A DNA stretch of 64,000 nt, from NCBI RefSeq assembly GCF_003846175.1, contig NZ_ML123044.1:577962-641961 (forward strand), in the 5' to 3' direction. Made by a program: the position numbers and the translations under genes. Numbering within the stretch: position 1 is the stretch's first letter; each line of letters opens with the position of its first letter. Positions 17,903 to 27,276 of this stretch are shown here, piece by piece. Under the pieces are notes generated by a model. It saw nothing but the letters and a program-made list of their open reading frames with translations, had not been told where the DNA came from and did not search any database. The DNA comes from Streptomyces sp. ADI95-17. GTDB taxonomy: Bacteria > Actinomycetota > Actinomycetes > Streptomycetales > Streptomycetaceae.

Positions 17903-19315
17903 TCAGCCGCGCGCCGCCCCGGTCACCGTCACCGTGACCCGCGCCCCCTTGCGGGCGTGGACGCGCACCTCTCCCCCGTGCCTGCGGACCTCGGCGCGGC
18001 CGTCCACCGAGACCCGCCACCGCCCGGCGGCCGGCGGCAGCGAGATCTCCGTGGTGCCGCGGCGGCCCGCCGTGTAGGTGAGCCGGTAGACGCGCGCGTT
18101 GTCGTCGTACGTGTCGGAGTGGACGGTTCCGGCGACGGCGGGTGCGTACGGTGTGGCGGTCCGCTCCTTGTTGGCGGCGAAGGCTCCGTTCTCGTCCAGG
18201 GCGCAGTAGCCACCGCCGTAGCACCACACCCAGCCCGCCCAGCCCGAGCTGTAACGGCTCAGGGAGGCCATCGCGTCCCGGTAGAAGCGGCCCATCTGCG
18301 GGAGCCTGTTGTTCAGCGGGCCCCATTCGCCGACGACGACCGGGATCTTCTGCTGCTTCGGGTACGCGGTGACGGCGGCCTCGTACGACTCGATCCAGCC
18401 GGCCGCCGGGTCGTAGTCGGCGCCGGCCTCCATCGCGGTGTTGTAGAAGTGCGGGGCGTAGACGGTGCGGTGGTCCTTGATCGCGCCCAGTCCGGTGGGC
18501 ACGCCTTCGCCGACGATGGGGGTGGGCTCGACGAACAGCCAGTTGTCGCGGTCGACCGAACGGACCGCGCGGGCCAGCCGGTTGTACATCGGGGTGAGCT
18601 GCTGGGCCTCGATACGGCGGGCGGCCGTCGGCAGGTCCTCGCCCTCGCCGAGCTCCCCCATCGGCTCGTTGATCAGGTCGTAGCCGAGGACGGCTGGGTG
18701 GTGTCCGAAGCGGCCGGCGACGACCTGCCACATCCGTGCCTGGGCGCGCTGGAGGTCGGCGTCCTCGTAGAGGTGGGTGAAGGCGCGCTGCACGGCGGGC
18801 TCGAAGTACTCCGAGAACCAGTCGTCGGGGTGCGGGGTGAAGGGCAGCCCGTCGGTGCGGGTCGCCCAGGCCGGGATGCCCCGGGCGTTGAACGCCGGGC
18901 CGAACACGTCCTGGTGGGCGTCGAGCAGCACCTGGATGTCGTACTTCTGCGCCCAGTCCAGGACCCGGTCGATCCGGCGCAGATACTCGGCGCTGTAGTG
19001 GCCCCGGACCGGTTCCAGGTCGTCCCAGAAGATGAGCAGCCGGGCGAAGTTGAAGCCCTTGGCGTGCAGATCACGGAAGTGCTTCTCGGTGATGGCGGTC
19101 AGTGCCTGGTCACCGCTGTGCGCCTTGTCCGCGACGCTCCATCCGCGCAGGGTGAGCGTGCGGCCCCGGTCGTCGGTGAGCCGGGGTATGCCGGTCCGTT
19201 CCGGTGGTGCCGGATGTGCGTCGGCGGCGGGGGCGAGGGCCCCCGCCGCGAGCACGAACGAAGTGACGATCGAGGTGAGTAAGCTGCCCATCCGCATCCG
19301 CGTCCTTATTCGCAT
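17903..19315 (-). CDS. Secreted GH5 glycoside hydrolase (endoglycoceramidase-like)
   Basis: This 470-residue protein has a signal peptide (Arg-rich n-region, hydrophobic SLLTSIVTSFVLAAGAL core, likely cut after ADA). A (beta/alpha)8 glycosidase of family 5 follows. The acid/base Glu is in GYDLINEPMG (residue ~218) and the nucleophile Glu in PVVVGEWGP (~330). The C-terminal ~80 residues look like a beta-sandwich ([24 protein letters not shown]). The family context suggests endoglycoceramidase-like or beta-glycosidase activity on glycolipid or glucan outside the cell. Substrate cannot be read from sequence. Confidence 0.85.
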   Translation of the reverse strand: MRIRTRMRMGSLLTSIVTSFVLAAGALAPAADAHPAPPERTGIPRLTDDRGRTLTLRGWSVADKAHSGDQALTAITEKHFRDLHAKGFNFARLLIFWDDLEPVRGHYSAEYLRRIDRVLDWAQKYDIQVLLDAHQDVFGPAFNARGIPAWATRTDGLPFTPHPDDWFSEYFEPAVQRAFTHLYEDADLQRAQARMWQVVAGRFGHHPAVLGYDLINEPMGELGEGEDLPTAARRIEAQQLTPMYNRLARAVRSVDRDNWLFVEPTPIVGEGVPTGLGAIKDHRTVYAPHFYNTAMEAGADYDPAAGWIESYEAAVTAYPKQQKIPVVVGEWGPLNNRLPQMGRFYRDAMASLSRYSSGWAGWVWCYGGGYCALDENGAFAANKERTATPYAPAVAGTVHSDTYDDNARVYRLTYTAGRRGTTEISLPPAAGRWRVSVDGRAEVRRHGGEVRVHARKGARVTVTVTGAARG

Positions 19316-19347
19316 GGCGCAGATCAGAGCAGCTCACCCTGTACTCC

Positions 19348-20313
19348 TCAAGAGCAGGTGAGCACAATCTTTCCGAACTGGTCGCCCGCCGCGAGCCGTT
19401 CGAACCCCTCGCGGGCCCGGTCCAGCGGCAGCACCTCGTCGATGACGGGGCGTACGCCGGTGGTCGCGCAGAAGGCGAGCAGGTCCTCCAGCTCGTCCTT
19501 GGAGCCCATGGTCGAGCCGACCACCTTCAGCTCCAGGAAGAAGATCCGGGTCAGCTCGGCGTGCGAGGGCCGGTCGCCGCTGGTCGCGCCGGAGATGACG
19601 AGCGTGCCGCCGGGGCGCAGCGACTTCACGGAGTGGGACCAGGTGGCCGCGCCGACCGTCTCGATGACCGCGTCGACGCGCTGCGGCAGCCGTGCGCCCG
19701 GCTCGAACGCCTCGATGGCACCGAGCTCGACGGCGCGCTTGCGCTTGGCCTCGTCGCGGCTGGTGGCGAAGATCCGCAGCCCGGCCGCCCGGCCGAGCAC
19801 GATCGCGGCGGTGGCGACGCCGCCGCCCGCCCCCTGGACGAGGACCGAGTCGCCGGGGCGCACCCCGGCGTTGGTGAAGAGCATCCGGTACGCGGTGAGC
19901 CAGGCGGTCGGCAGACAGGCGGCCTGCTCGAAGGTGAGTTCCTTCGGCTTGGGCAGCACGTTCCAGCTGGGGACGGTGACCTGCTCGGCGAAGGTGCCCT
20001 GGTAGCGCTCGGTGAGGATGGAGCGGGGTTCCTCCGGGCCGACGCCGTGGCCGGTCTGGCCGATGACGGAGTGCAGGACGACCTCGTTGCCGTCCTGGTC
20101 GGTCCCGGCCGCGTCACAACCGAGGATCATCGGCAGCTTGTCCTCGGCGAGGCCGACGCCGCGCAGGGACCAGAGGTCGTGATGGTTGAGGGAGGCTGCC
20201 CGGACGTTGACGGTGGTCCAGCCGGGTCGCGCCTCGGGGGCGGGGCGCTCGCCCAGATCGAGGCCGTTGAGGGGCTGGTCGCGGTCGATGCGGGATGCGT
20301 AGGCGGCGAACAT
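19348..20313 (-). CDS. Zinc-binding-type MDR dehydrogenase/quinone oxidoreductase
   Basis: This 321-residue medium-chain dehydrogenase/reductase starts MFAAYASRIDRDQPL. It has a GroES-like N-domain (ASLNHHDLW, ILGCDAAG) and a Rossmann dinucleotide site (VLVQGAGGGVATAAIVL, about residues 150-166). The structural-zinc Cys cluster is absent, so it is closer to quinone oxidoreductases using NADPH. The long reading upstream of 20313 is GC-rich non-coding repeat and was excluded. Confidence 0.85.
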   Translation of the reverse strand: MFAAYASRIDRDQPLNGLDLGERPAPEARPGWTTVNVRAASLNHHDLWSLRGVGLAEDKLPMILGCDAAGTDQDGNEVVLHSVIGQTGHGVGPEEPRSILTERYQGTFAEQVTVPSWNVLPKPKELTFEQAACLPTAWLTAYRMLFTNAGVRPGDSVLVQGAGGGVATAAIVLGRAAGLRIFATSRDEAKRKRAVELGAIEAFEPGARLPQRVDAVIETVGAATWSHSVKSLRPGGTLVISGATSGDRPSHAELTRIFFLELKVVGSTMGSKDELEDLLAFCATTGVRPVIDEVLPLDRAREGFERLAAGDQFGKIVLTCS

Positions 20314-20401
20314 GGCCCCGACGATAGGCCGGGCACGGGCCGGACGTAACCGGCCACGGGTGTGACGCGCACCGCGCGGGTGGGCAGGCGCACCCGCGCA
20401 T

Positions 20402-20452
20402 TCAAGCCCCTCCGGCGTTCGAGGAGCGGGGTTCCGGGGGCGGCGCCCCCGG
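20402..20452. repeat. Streptomyces interspersed palindromic repeat
   Basis: The segment CAAGCCCCTCCGGCGTTCGA (20403 onward) followed by a GGGGGCGGCGCCCCC hairpin is the familiar high-copy intergenic element of Streptomyces chromosomes. It fills the gap downstream of the malic enzyme and upstream of the MDR gene, both on the minus strand, where the hairpin may also act as a terminator. Confidence 0.6.
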
Positions 20453-20539
20453 TTACGGGAAGGGGCGGGGTGGAGAACAAGCCCGCCGCAGGCGCACCCC
20501 GCACCCGGGAACCCGTACCCCCACCCACGCCCCACCGGC

Positions 20540-21751
20540 TCAGCGCCGGGCCACACCCTCCGCCCGCGCGGCGGCCGCCACCGCGGCGGTGACCGCCGGG
20601 GCCACCCGCTCGTCGAACGGCGACGGGATCACGTAGTCCGCCGCGAGCTCCTCGCCCACGACATCGGCCAGCGCGTTCGCCGCGGCGATCTTCATGCCCT
20701 CGGTGATCCGGGAGGCCCGGACCTGGAGGGCGCCAGCGAAGATGCCGGGGAAGGCCAGCACGTTGTTGATCTGGTTCGGGTAGTCGGACCGCCCGGTCGC
20801 CACGACGGACGCGTACTTGTGCGCGATGTCGGGGTGGACCTCGGGGTTCGGGTTCGCCATGGCGAAGACGAACGCGCCGGGTGCCATCGAGGCGACGGCG
20901 GCCTCGGGGACCGTACCGCCGGAGACGCCGATGAAGACGTCGGCGCCCGCCAGCGCGCGCTCCAGCGGGCCGGAGATCCCGGCCCGGTTGGTGAGCTCGG
21001 CCAGCTCGCGCTTGACCTCGGTGAGGTCCTCGCGGTCCCGGCTCACAATGCCCTTGCGGTCGGCCACGGCGACATCGCCGAGCCCCGCCTCCAGCAGGAA
21101 CTTCGCGATGGCGACGCCCGCGGCGCCGGCGCCGGAGATGACGGCGCGCAGGTCGCCGAGTTCGCGGCCGGAGAGCTTCGCGGCGTTCCGCAGGGCCGCG
21201 AGCGTCACGACGGCGGTGCCGTGCTGGTCGTCGTGGAAGACCGGGATGTCGAGCCGCTCCTGGAGCTTGCGCTCGATCTCGAAGCAGCGCGGCGCCGAGA
21301 TGTCCTCCAGGTTCACGCCCCCGAAGGACGGCGCGAGCCGGACGACGGTCTCGACGATCTCGTCCGCGTCGGTGGTCGCGAGCGCGATCGGGACCGCGTC
21401 GACGCCGCCGAACTGCTTGAAGAGGATCGCCTTGCCCTCCATCACCGGGAGGGAGGCCTCGGGTCCGATGTCACCGAGGCCGAGGACCGCGGTGCCGTCC
21501 GTCACGACGGCGACGACCTGCGACTTCCAGGTGTAGTCGTGGACCAGCTCGGGATTCTCCGCGATGGCGCTGCACACCTTGGCGACGCCGGGCGTGTACG
21601 CGAGGGACAGGTCGTCCTTGTCGCGGATGGGAACGGTGGCCTGCACGGCCATCTTCCCCCCGCGGTGGAGCGCGAAGGCCGGATCGAACGGCTCATCGGT
21701 GGTGCTGTCAGTGGTGCTGTCGCTGCGAGGATTGACGATCTCCGCTGCCAT
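20540..21751 (-). CDS. NAD(P)-dependent malic enzyme
   Basis: This 403-residue enzyme interconverts malate and pyruvate plus CO2. Signatures seen: SLAYTPGVAKVC near residue 50, catalytic VFHDDQHGTAVV (about 172-183) with metal-binding Asp pair, the Rossmann ISGAGAAGVAIA (about 207-218) and AMANPNPEVHPD. The length fits the short bacterial class without a phosphotransacetylase domain. From memory, the syntenic S. coelicolor enzyme (SCO5261) is the NADP-dependent one. Cofactor here is therefore probable but not shown. Confidence 0.93.
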   Translation of the reverse strand: MAAEIVNPRSDSTTDSTTDEPFDPAFALHRGGKMAVQATVPIRDKDDLSLAYTPGVAKVCSAIAENPELVHDYTWKSQVVAVVTDGTAVLGLGDIGPEASLPVMEGKAILFKQFGGVDAVPIALATTDADEIVETVVRLAPSFGGVNLEDISAPRCFEIERKLQERLDIPVFHDDQHGTAVVTLAALRNAAKLSGRELGDLRAVISGAGAAGVAIAKFLLEAGLGDVAVADRKGIVSRDREDLTEVKRELAELTNRAGISGPLERALAGADVFIGVSGGTVPEAAVASMAPGAFVFAMANPNPEVHPDIAHKYASVVATGRSDYPNQINNVLAFPGIFAGALQVRASRITEGMKIAAANALADVVGEELAADYVIPSPFDERVAPAVTAAVAAAARAEGVARR

Positions 21752-22273
21752 GGTGTTGACCCCTTAAGTCTTCATCGTTTGAGGGTGGCCACTCCTGGTT
21801 GAGGAGGGGTGGGCGGGCACCGCGTACGCTCCCTGCGCCGGCGGTTGGCCCGCACCGGCAGGGGGAAATACATACGCGCGGGCGCGCCGCACACGCGCCC
21901 TGAGCCCCGGATGAGGGGTGTAAAGGTCTTTCTTACCGGACGAACCGCTTCATGGACGAGTCCATATCGGTTCGGTGACGTGACTCATAGTCGAATATCT
22001 GGACAAGTCCGCCAAGCGACGAAAGCGTCCACCAGTCGAGACGCGCCGCAGATCTTCCGGCGTGATGATGGAACTCCCACAGATGGTCCGGCCCCGCGTA
22101 CCGGCCTCGTGAGGTTCGGGGATCGCCCGTTATCCGATTTTGACATGATCAGCGACCAGATTTAGCCAGTCCGAATGGCAAGATGCCCTAATCCCTCAGG
22201 GGGGCGACATCCGAAGTCGTGTGTCCATACCGCCTGGCAACACCACCCCTCACCTGCCGGAGGCAACCCGATC
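21752..22273. promoter_or_regulatory. divergent intergenic region, malic enzyme / ABC transporter
   Basis: This 522-bp non-coding region separates two divergent units. It holds a perfect palindrome ATGGACGAGTCCAT at 21952-21965, roughly 190 bp from the malic enzyme start. A TTGACA hexamer lies at 22140-22145, about 130 bp ahead of the binding-protein gene, a plausible -35 for the transporter, with a weak TAGCCA -10 at 22163-22168. GGAGG at about 22258 serves the transporter start. No small gene was found. Confidence 0.45.
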
Positions 22274-23221
22274 ATGACCGCAAGCTCCACTCGTCGCACG
22301 GCCGCGAAGTCCAGGATCGCAGCGGTTTGCGCCATCGCGGTCGCCGGCACGATGCTGCTGGCCGCCTGCGGCGACCAGACCAAGAACGGTCCGAGGAACT
22401 CGGCGTCGGCCCAGGCCCCGCTCGCCGGCCTCCTGCCCAAGGAAATCAAGGACAAGGGCGTCATCAAGGTCGGTTCGGACATCGCGTACCCGCCGGTCGA
22501 GTTCAAGGACAAGTCCGGCAAGACGGTCGGCATCGACCCCGACATCGGCGCCGCGCTCGGCAAGCAGCTCGGCGTGACCTTCCAGTTCCAGAACGGCACG
22601 TTCGACACGCTGATCACCGGTCTGCGCTCCAAGCGCTACGACCTGGCGATGTCCTCGATGACCGACACCAAGGACCGCCAGCAGGGCATCGACTCCGAGA
22701 CGAAGAAGAAGGTCGGCGAGGGCGTCGACTTCGTCGACTACTTCAGCGCCGGCGTCTCGATCTACACCCGGAAGGGCGACGACCAGGGAATCTCGTCCTG
22801 GGCGGATCTCTGCGGCAAGAAGATCGCCGTCCAGCGCGGCACCGTCTCGCACGACCTCGCCAAGACCGAGTCGAAGAAGTGCCCGGCCGGCAAGTCGATC
22901 GCGATCGAGACCTTCGACAACGACCTGGAGGCCCAGACCCGGCTGCGCAGCGGTGGCGCCGACGCCGGCTCCTCCGACTTCCCGGTGGCCGCGTACGCGG
23001 TGAAGACCTCGGGCGGCGGCAAGGACTTCCAGATCGTCGGCGAACAGGTCGAGGCCGCCCCGTACGGCATCGCCGTCGCCAAGGGCAACGACCAGCTGAC
23101 CAAGGCCGTTCAGGCGGCCCTGAACGCGATCATCAAGAACGGCGAGTACGGCAAGATCATCTCCAAGTGGGGCGTGGAGGCCGGCGCGGTCACCGAAGCC
23201 GAGCTGAACGGCGGATCCTGA
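22274..23221 (+). CDS. Polar amino-acid ABC transporter, substrate-binding lipoprotein
   Basis: This 315-residue solute-binding protein of the glutamine/polar amino-acid family starts at ATG 22274 after GGAGG. It has a lipoprotein signal (basic TRRTAAKSR, hydrophobic core, lipobox LLAAC with lipidated Cys at ~33). The two-lobed family-3 fold is evident from KVGSDIAYPPVEF, LITGLRSKRYDLAMSSM and VQRGTVSHD. It is first of a three-gene operon with permease and ATPase. The substrate is probably glutamate/glutamine or a basic or cyclic amino acid, not resolvable here. Confidence 0.9.
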   Translation: MTASSTRRTAAKSRIAAVCAIAVAGTMLLAACGDQTKNGPRNSASAQAPLAGLLPKEIKDKGVIKVGSDIAYPPVEFKDKSGKTVGIDPDIGAALGKQLGVTFQFQNGTFDTLITGLRSKRYDLAMSSMTDTKDRQQGIDSETKKKVGEGVDFVDYFSAGVSIYTRKGDDQGISSWADLCGKKIAVQRGTVSHDLAKTESKKCPAGKSIAIETFDNDLEAQTRLRSGGADAGSSDFPVAAYAVKTSGGGKDFQIVGEQVEAAPYGIAVAKGNDQLTKAVQAALNAIIKNGEYGKIISKWGVEAGAVTEAELNGGS

Positions 23222-23250
23222 GCAGGCACCGGCGCTGAAAGGTTCTTCCT

Positions 23251-24201
23251 GTGACTGACATCGAGAAGACGGGCCCGGCCGACCAGCCGCCCATACCTCG
23301 CACCCCATCGTCCGGACCCGAGGCGATCCGGGCCATTCCGGTCCGGCACTACGGCCGGTACGTCTCGGCCGTCATCGCCATCGCGGCACTCGTCGCGATC
23401 GTCTACGCCTTCAGCCAGGGCAAGATCAACTGGGGTGCGGTCCCGGACTACTTCTTCGACGACCGCATCCTCAAGGGCGTCACCCAGACGCTGCTGCTGA
23501 CCGCACTGTCCATGGTCATCGGCATCGTCGGCGGTGTCCTGCTGGCCGTGATGCGGCTGTCGAAGAACCCGGTGACCTCGTCGATCGCCTGGTTCTACAT
23601 CTGGTTCTTCCGCGGCACCCCGGTCCTGGTCCAGCTGTTCGTCTGGTTCAACCTGGGCCTGGTATTCGAGTACATCAACCTGATGCCGATCTACAAGGAC
23701 TACTGGTCGAGCTTCATGACGCCGCTGCTGACGGCGCTGCTCGGCCTGGGTCTGAACGAGGCCGCCTACATGGCCGAGATCTGCCGTGCGGGTCTGCTCT
23801 CGGTCGACGAGGGCCAGACGGAGGCGTCGCACGCGCTGGGCATGAGCCACGGCAAGACCCTGCGCCGCGTCGTGATCCCGCAGGCGATGCGGGTGATCGT
23901 GCCGCCGACGGGCAACGAAGTGATCAACATGCTCAAGACCACGTCGCTGGTGGCGGCCGTGCAGTTCTACGAGCTGTTCAAGTACGCCCAGGACATCGGG
24001 CAGGGATCCGGTGCCCCGGTCGAGATGTACTTCCTGGCCGCGGCCTGGTACTTGATCATGACCTCGGTGCTGAGCGTCGGCCAGTACTACCTGGAGCGGT
24101 ACTACGCGCGCGGTTCGAGCCGCAGCCTGCCGCCCACCCCGTTCCAGAAGGTCAGGGCCAACCTCCTGTCCCTCGGCCGCCCGAAGGGAGGCATGGCATG
24201 A
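23251..24201 (+). CDS. Polar amino-acid ABC transporter permease
   Basis: This 316-residue permease starts at GTG 23251. After a hydrophilic N-terminal ~45 residues there are about five or six membrane helices. The HisMQ-type features are [18 protein letters not shown] and the cytoplasmic EAA loop ([24 protein letters not shown], about 192-215), which docks on the ATPase. It lies between binding-protein and ATPase genes and overlaps the latter by 4 bp. Confidence 0.92.
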   Translation: MTDIEKTGPADQPPIPRTPSSGPEAIRAIPVRHYGRYVSAVIAIAALVAIVYAFSQGKINWGAVPDYFFDDRILKGVTQTLLLTALSMVIGIVGGVLLAVMRLSKNPVTSSIAWFYIWFFRGTPVLVQLFVWFNLGLVFEYINLMPIYKDYWSSFMTPLLTALLGLGLNEAAYMAEICRAGLLSVDEGQTEASHALGMSHGKTLRRVVIPQAMRVIVPPTGNEVINMLKTTSLVAAVQFYELFKYAQDIGQGSGAPVEMYFLAAAWYLIMTSVLSVGQYYLERYYARGSSRSLPPTPFQKVRANLLSLGRPKGGMA

Positions 24202-24965
24202 CCGCCACCGCCATGGTGAAGGCCGAGGGCGTACACAAGTCCTTCGGCGCCGCGCACATCCTCAAGGGCATCGACCTGGAGGTCGCCCCGCAGGAGGTCT
24301 TCTGTCTGATCGGCCCGTCCGGTTCCGGCAAGTCGACGTTCCTGAGGTGCATCAACCACCTGGAGCAGATCAACGCCGGCCGGCTGTACGTCGACGGCGA
24401 GCTGGTGGGCTACCGCCAGAAGGGCGACAAGCTCTACGAGCTCAAGGACAGCGAAGTCGCACGCAAGCGCCGGGACATCGGCATGGTCTTCCAGCGCTTC
24501 AACCTCTTCCCGCACATGACGGCGATCGAGAACGTCATGGAGGCCCCCGTCCAGGTCAGGCGCGAGTCCAAGGCCGTGGCGAGGGCCCGGGCCGAACGGC
24601 TGCTGGACCGGGTCGGCCTCGGCGACAAGGCGAAGAACTACCCCTCCCAGCTCTCCGGCGGCCAGCAGCAGCGGGTGGCCATCGCCCGCGCCCTGGCCAT
24701 GGAGCCGAAGCTGATGCTCTTCGACGAGCCGACGTCGGCGCTCGACCCGGAGCTGGTGGGCGACGTCCTGGACGTCATGCGCGGCCTCGCGGAGGACGGC
24801 ATGACGATGATCGTGGTGACCCACGAGATGGGCTTCGCCCGTGAGGTCGGCGACGCGCTGGTCTTCATGGACGACGGCGTGGTGGTCGAGTCGGGCCACC
24901 CGCGCGACGTGCTGACCAACCCGCAGCACGACCGGACGAAGTCGTTCCTTTCGAAGGTCCTGTAG
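24198..24965 (+). CDS. Polar amino-acid ABC transporter ATP-binding protein
   Basis: This 255-residue GlnQ-type ATPase has Walker [10 protein letters not shown] (about 39-47), ABC signature LSGGQQQR (about 154-161), Walker [13 protein letters not shown] and the switch His in VVTHEMGFA. Its ATG overlaps the permease stop (ATGA). It energises uptake by the two upstream proteins. A strong terminator follows immediately. Confidence 0.94.
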   Translation: MTATAMVKAEGVHKSFGAAHILKGIDLEVAPQEVFCLIGPSGSGKSTFLRCINHLEQINAGRLYVDGELVGYRQKGDKLYELKDSEVARKRRDIGMVFQRFNLFPHMTAIENVMEAPVQVRRESKAVARARAERLLDRVGLGDKAKNYPSQLSGGQQQRVAIARALAMEPKLMLFDEPTSALDPELVGDVLDVMRGLAEDGMTMIVVTHEMGFAREVGDALVFMDDGVVVESGHPRDVLTNPQHDRTKSFLSKVL

Positions 24966-24972
24966 CGGCGCG

Positions 24973-25015
24973 GAGGGAGGGCGGTACGGAGGACACCTCC
25001 GTACCGCCCTCCCTC
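24973..25015 (+). terminator. bidirectional Rho-independent-type hairpin
   Basis: A perfect 20-bp stem (24973-24992 with 24996-25015) closes a three-base loop. It lies between the convergent ABC transporter ATPase and anti-sigma-like genes, so it can terminate both. No long T-tract is present, as is usual in Streptomyces. Confidence 0.85.
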
Positions 25016-25037
25016 TCTTCCCTCTCCCCTGCTTCTT

Positions 25038-25793
25038 CTACTTCTTCGGCAGCAGCTCCGGGCTGAGCAGCAGCTCCCGCAGCTGGGCGCGGGTGAGCGG
25101 CGGCGTCTTCATGAGCGGCCCCTGTGCCCGCTCGCCCTTGAAGCCGGTGCTGTCACGGACGGACAGCACCCCACCGTCCTCGAAGGTGACCCGGCCGGTC
25201 AGCTCCTTCCCCCACTGCGGCGTGACCCCGTAGTCCATCGGGTCGCTCCAGGTCGTCAGCACCCGCCCGCCCGGCAGCTGCTCGTTCACGCAGTCCGCCA
25301 GATCCGGCTGCCCCTGGGCGGGCTCGCACGGATTGTCGGCCGGGCCCGCCGAGCCGGGGTTCCCGGTGTCCATGTAGCCGATGACGAGGTAGCCGACGCC
25401 GCCGTCCTTGCGTACGGAGAAGTGCCCGTCCAGCGGTCCCTCCAGGTGAGGCAGCTCCCGCTCGGAGGTGTCGCCGTCACGGATGACGGACAACGAGACC
25501 TGATCGATCTCCCCGACGTCCTTGGGCAGCACCTTCGCCAGCTGCTTCGCCCGGCCGCCGTTCCCGACGAGCTCGACCGGGGCCGCCACCGCGGTCTCCT
25601 GTGTGTCCCCCTTCGGGGCCAGGTTCGGCACCGCGACGGCTCCGCCGGCGACCAGGGCGGCCGCCGCGACCGAGACGGTGACCCTCCGGCGCATGCGCAC
25701 CCGGGCGGCCCCGGCGTACACCGCCCGGGTCGAGATCTCCGGCTGCCCCGCGTCCTCCGCGGCCCGCCCCAGCAGCTCACGCACGTCGTTCAT
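25038..25793 (-). CDS. Membrane-anchored partner of SigE-family sigma factor
   Basis: This 251-residue protein begins [16 protein letters not shown], has an Arg-rich segment, then a transmembrane helix ([21 protein letters not shown], residues ~38-58) and an extracytoplasmic domain of ~190 residues. Its ATG overlaps the sigma stop (ATGA). Coupling and topology suggest an anti-sigma or CU044_5270-like partner. No zinc-binding ZAS motif (HxxxCxxC) is present, so classical redox anti-sigma activity is unlikely. Confidence 0.8.
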   Translation of the reverse strand: MNDVRELLGRAAEDAGQPEISTRAVYAGAARVRMRRRVTVSVAAAALVAGGAVAVPNLAPKGDTQETAVAAPVELVGNGGRAKQLAKVLPKDVGEIDQVSLSVIRDGDTSERELPHLEGPLDGHFSVRKDGGVGYLVIGYMDTGNPGSAGPADNPCEPAQGQPDLADCVNEQLPGGRVLTTWSDPMDYGVTPQWGKELTGRVTFEDGGVLSVRDSTGFKGERAQGPLMKTPPLTRAQLRELLLSPELLPKK

Positions 25794-26278
25794 ACCAATT
25801 CCTCCGCCATCTCGGCGCGCAGTGCCGCCAGCCCCCGAGCCGCGTGGCTCTTCACCGTGTTCTCCCGCATCCCGAGCGTTTCGGCCGTGGCCTCCACGCT
25901 CAGGTCCTCCCAGTAGCGCAGCACCAGCACGGCCCGCTGCCTGGGCGTGAGCCGGGCGAGTGCCGCCCGTACCGCCAGGCCGGTCTCCGTGTCGGGCACG
26001 TGGTCCGCCCGGTCGGGCAGTTCCCCGTACGACTGCTCCCGCCGCCAGAACCGGCGGCGGGCCGCGATGAACGTGTTGACCAGCGTCTTGCGCGCGTACG
26101 CCTCGATGTTGTCGAGCCGCCCGTGCCGCCGCCCGCCGAGCACTACTTTGACCAGGGTCGTCTGGACCAGGTCCTCGGCCTCGTGCCGGTCGCCGCAGAG
26201 CAGATACGCGCTGCGGAACAGCGCGGTACGTCTGCCCTCGACGAAGGCGTGCAGCGCGGCATCGTCGTCGATCCGCAT
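25790..26278 (-). CDS. ECF sigma factor, SigE family (SigE subfamily of Streptomyces)
   Basis: This 162-residue extracytoplasmic-function sigma factor has region 2 (LFRSAYLLCGDRHEAEDLVQTTLVKV, about 18-43) and region 4 (ALARLTPRQRAVLVLRYWEDLSVEATAETLG, HTH about 110-145). ATG 26278 is preceded by GGAGAGGGG. The size and motifs fit the SigE-type SigE_fam sigma group. It likely directs its own operon and is held by the coupled membrane protein. Confidence 0.88.
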   Translation of the reverse strand: MRIDDDAALHAFVEGRRTALFRSAYLLCGDRHEAEDLVQTTLVKVVLGGRRHGRLDNIEAYARKTLVNTFIAARRRFWRREQSYGELPDRADHVPDTETGLAVRAALARLTPRQRAVLVLRYWEDLSVEATAETLGMRENTVKSHAARGLAALRAEMAEELV

Positions 26279-26375
26279 CGTCGGCGCCCCTCTCCGGGTC
26301 CGCGGGTGCGGACCGTCTCGCCCTTCCAGTGCGGTGGGGTGCACGGCGGGTTGCAGCAACGCCGGGAAATAAATC

Positions 26376-26408
26376 ATGGGCGGTACGGCCGCCGGCCGTA
26401 CCGCCCAT
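26376..26408 (-). terminator. hairpin terminator of methyltransferase gene
   Basis: A 15-bp perfect stem (26376-26390 with 26394-26408) encloses a GCC loop, 18 bases beyond the methyltransferase stop on the minus strand. It also insulates the downstream sigma-factor promoter. Confidence 0.8.
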
Positions 26409-26425
26409 GCCTCCCCTTCGTGCCG

Positions 26426-27187
26426 CTACTTCACGGCGAGCACCAGGGTGTCCGAGGGCGACGCCCAGACGGTGCGCGCCTCCCCGAATCCCGCCTCCCG
26501 CAGGGTGTCGATGTGCCACCCCACCGGGGGCATGTCGCCGTCCGCGTGCTCGCCGTAGATCTCGTACCGCTCCGCGGTCGGCCCGGCGAGCACCGGGTTC
26601 TTGGCGGCCAGCGCCCACCAGTCGGCCCAGTCGACCGCGCCGGCGGCCTTGGCGCGGTCCATGGCGGCGTGCCGGTGGGCGCGTTCGGCGGCGTTGATCC
26701 GGGGCGTCGCGGTGTCGATCATGTGGTCCGCGTTCATGAACACCCCGCCGTCCCGGACGAGCCCGCCGATGTGCCCGTAGAGCGCGGTGAGGGGTTCGGT
26801 GTGCAGCCAGTGCAGGGCGGTGGCGGTGAGGACGGCGTCGTACGAGTCGTACGGCAACCGCCCGGCCCATTCAGGGTCCTTGAGGTCGGCGGTGACAAAG
26901 GTGACGCGTTCGTCGCCGTCGAAGTAGCCGCGCGCGATGGCGAGCAGCGCCGGGTCGAGATCCACACCGGTACTGGTCGCTTCCGGGAACCGCTTGAGCA
27001 GCCGGTCCGTAATACTTCCCGTACCGCATGCGAGATCGAGCACCCTCGGCCGCGGCCCCACCAGGGCCTCGACCATGTCCAGCATCACCCGGAACCGCTC
27101 CTCGCGGTCGGGCATGTACCACTCCTGCTGCCGGTCCCAGCTCTCCTGCCAGGCCCGCCAGTCCGTACCTGTCGATGTCTCAGCCAC
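26426..27187 (-). CDS. Class I SAM-dependent methyltransferase
   Basis: This 253-residue protein starts at GTG 27187 with GGAGG six bases upstream. SAM-binding motif I is VLDLACGTGSITD (about 49-61). Motif II is an acidic GVDLDPALLAIA, and the post-motif ALHWLHTEP is trans-aconitate-methyltransferase-like. It is a cytosolic small-molecule methyltransferase of unknown substrate. It is transcribed divergently from the CGNR regulator. Confidence 0.85.
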   Translation of the reverse strand: MAETSTGTDWRAWQESWDRQQEWYMPDREERFRVMLDMVEALVGPRPRVLDLACGTGSITDRLLKRFPEATSTGVDLDPALLAIARGYFDGDERVTFVTADLKDPEWAGRLPYDSYDAVLTATALHWLHTEPLTALYGHIGGLVRDGGVFMNADHMIDTATPRINAAERAHRHAAMDRAKAAGAVDWADWWALAAKNPVLAGPTAERYEIYGEHADGDMPPVGWHIDTLREAGFGEARTVWASPSDTLVLAVK

Positions 27188-27199
27188 CAGGAACCTCCA

Positions 27200-27232
27200 T
27201 GTAATACCCTGGACCCGAAAAGGCCCATTACA
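27200..27232. promoter_or_regulatory. inverted repeat between methyltransferase and CGNR gene
   Basis: TGTAAT (27200-27205) and ATTACA (27227-27232) flank 21 bp in the 89-bp divergent intergenic region. The arms resemble -10 hexamers facing both ways (TAATAC/TAATGG), so this is likely the overlapping promoter pair or an operator. Confidence 0.4.
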
Positions 27233-27276
27233 TCGTTCGCCGCAACGACCATAGACCGACGCCGTAAGGACTACAA

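Noticed and set aside
19348..20556. Longer start for the MDR dehydrogenase
   Set aside because: The extra 81 residues read through the palindromic repeat and lack homology; ATG 20313 begins the conserved fold.
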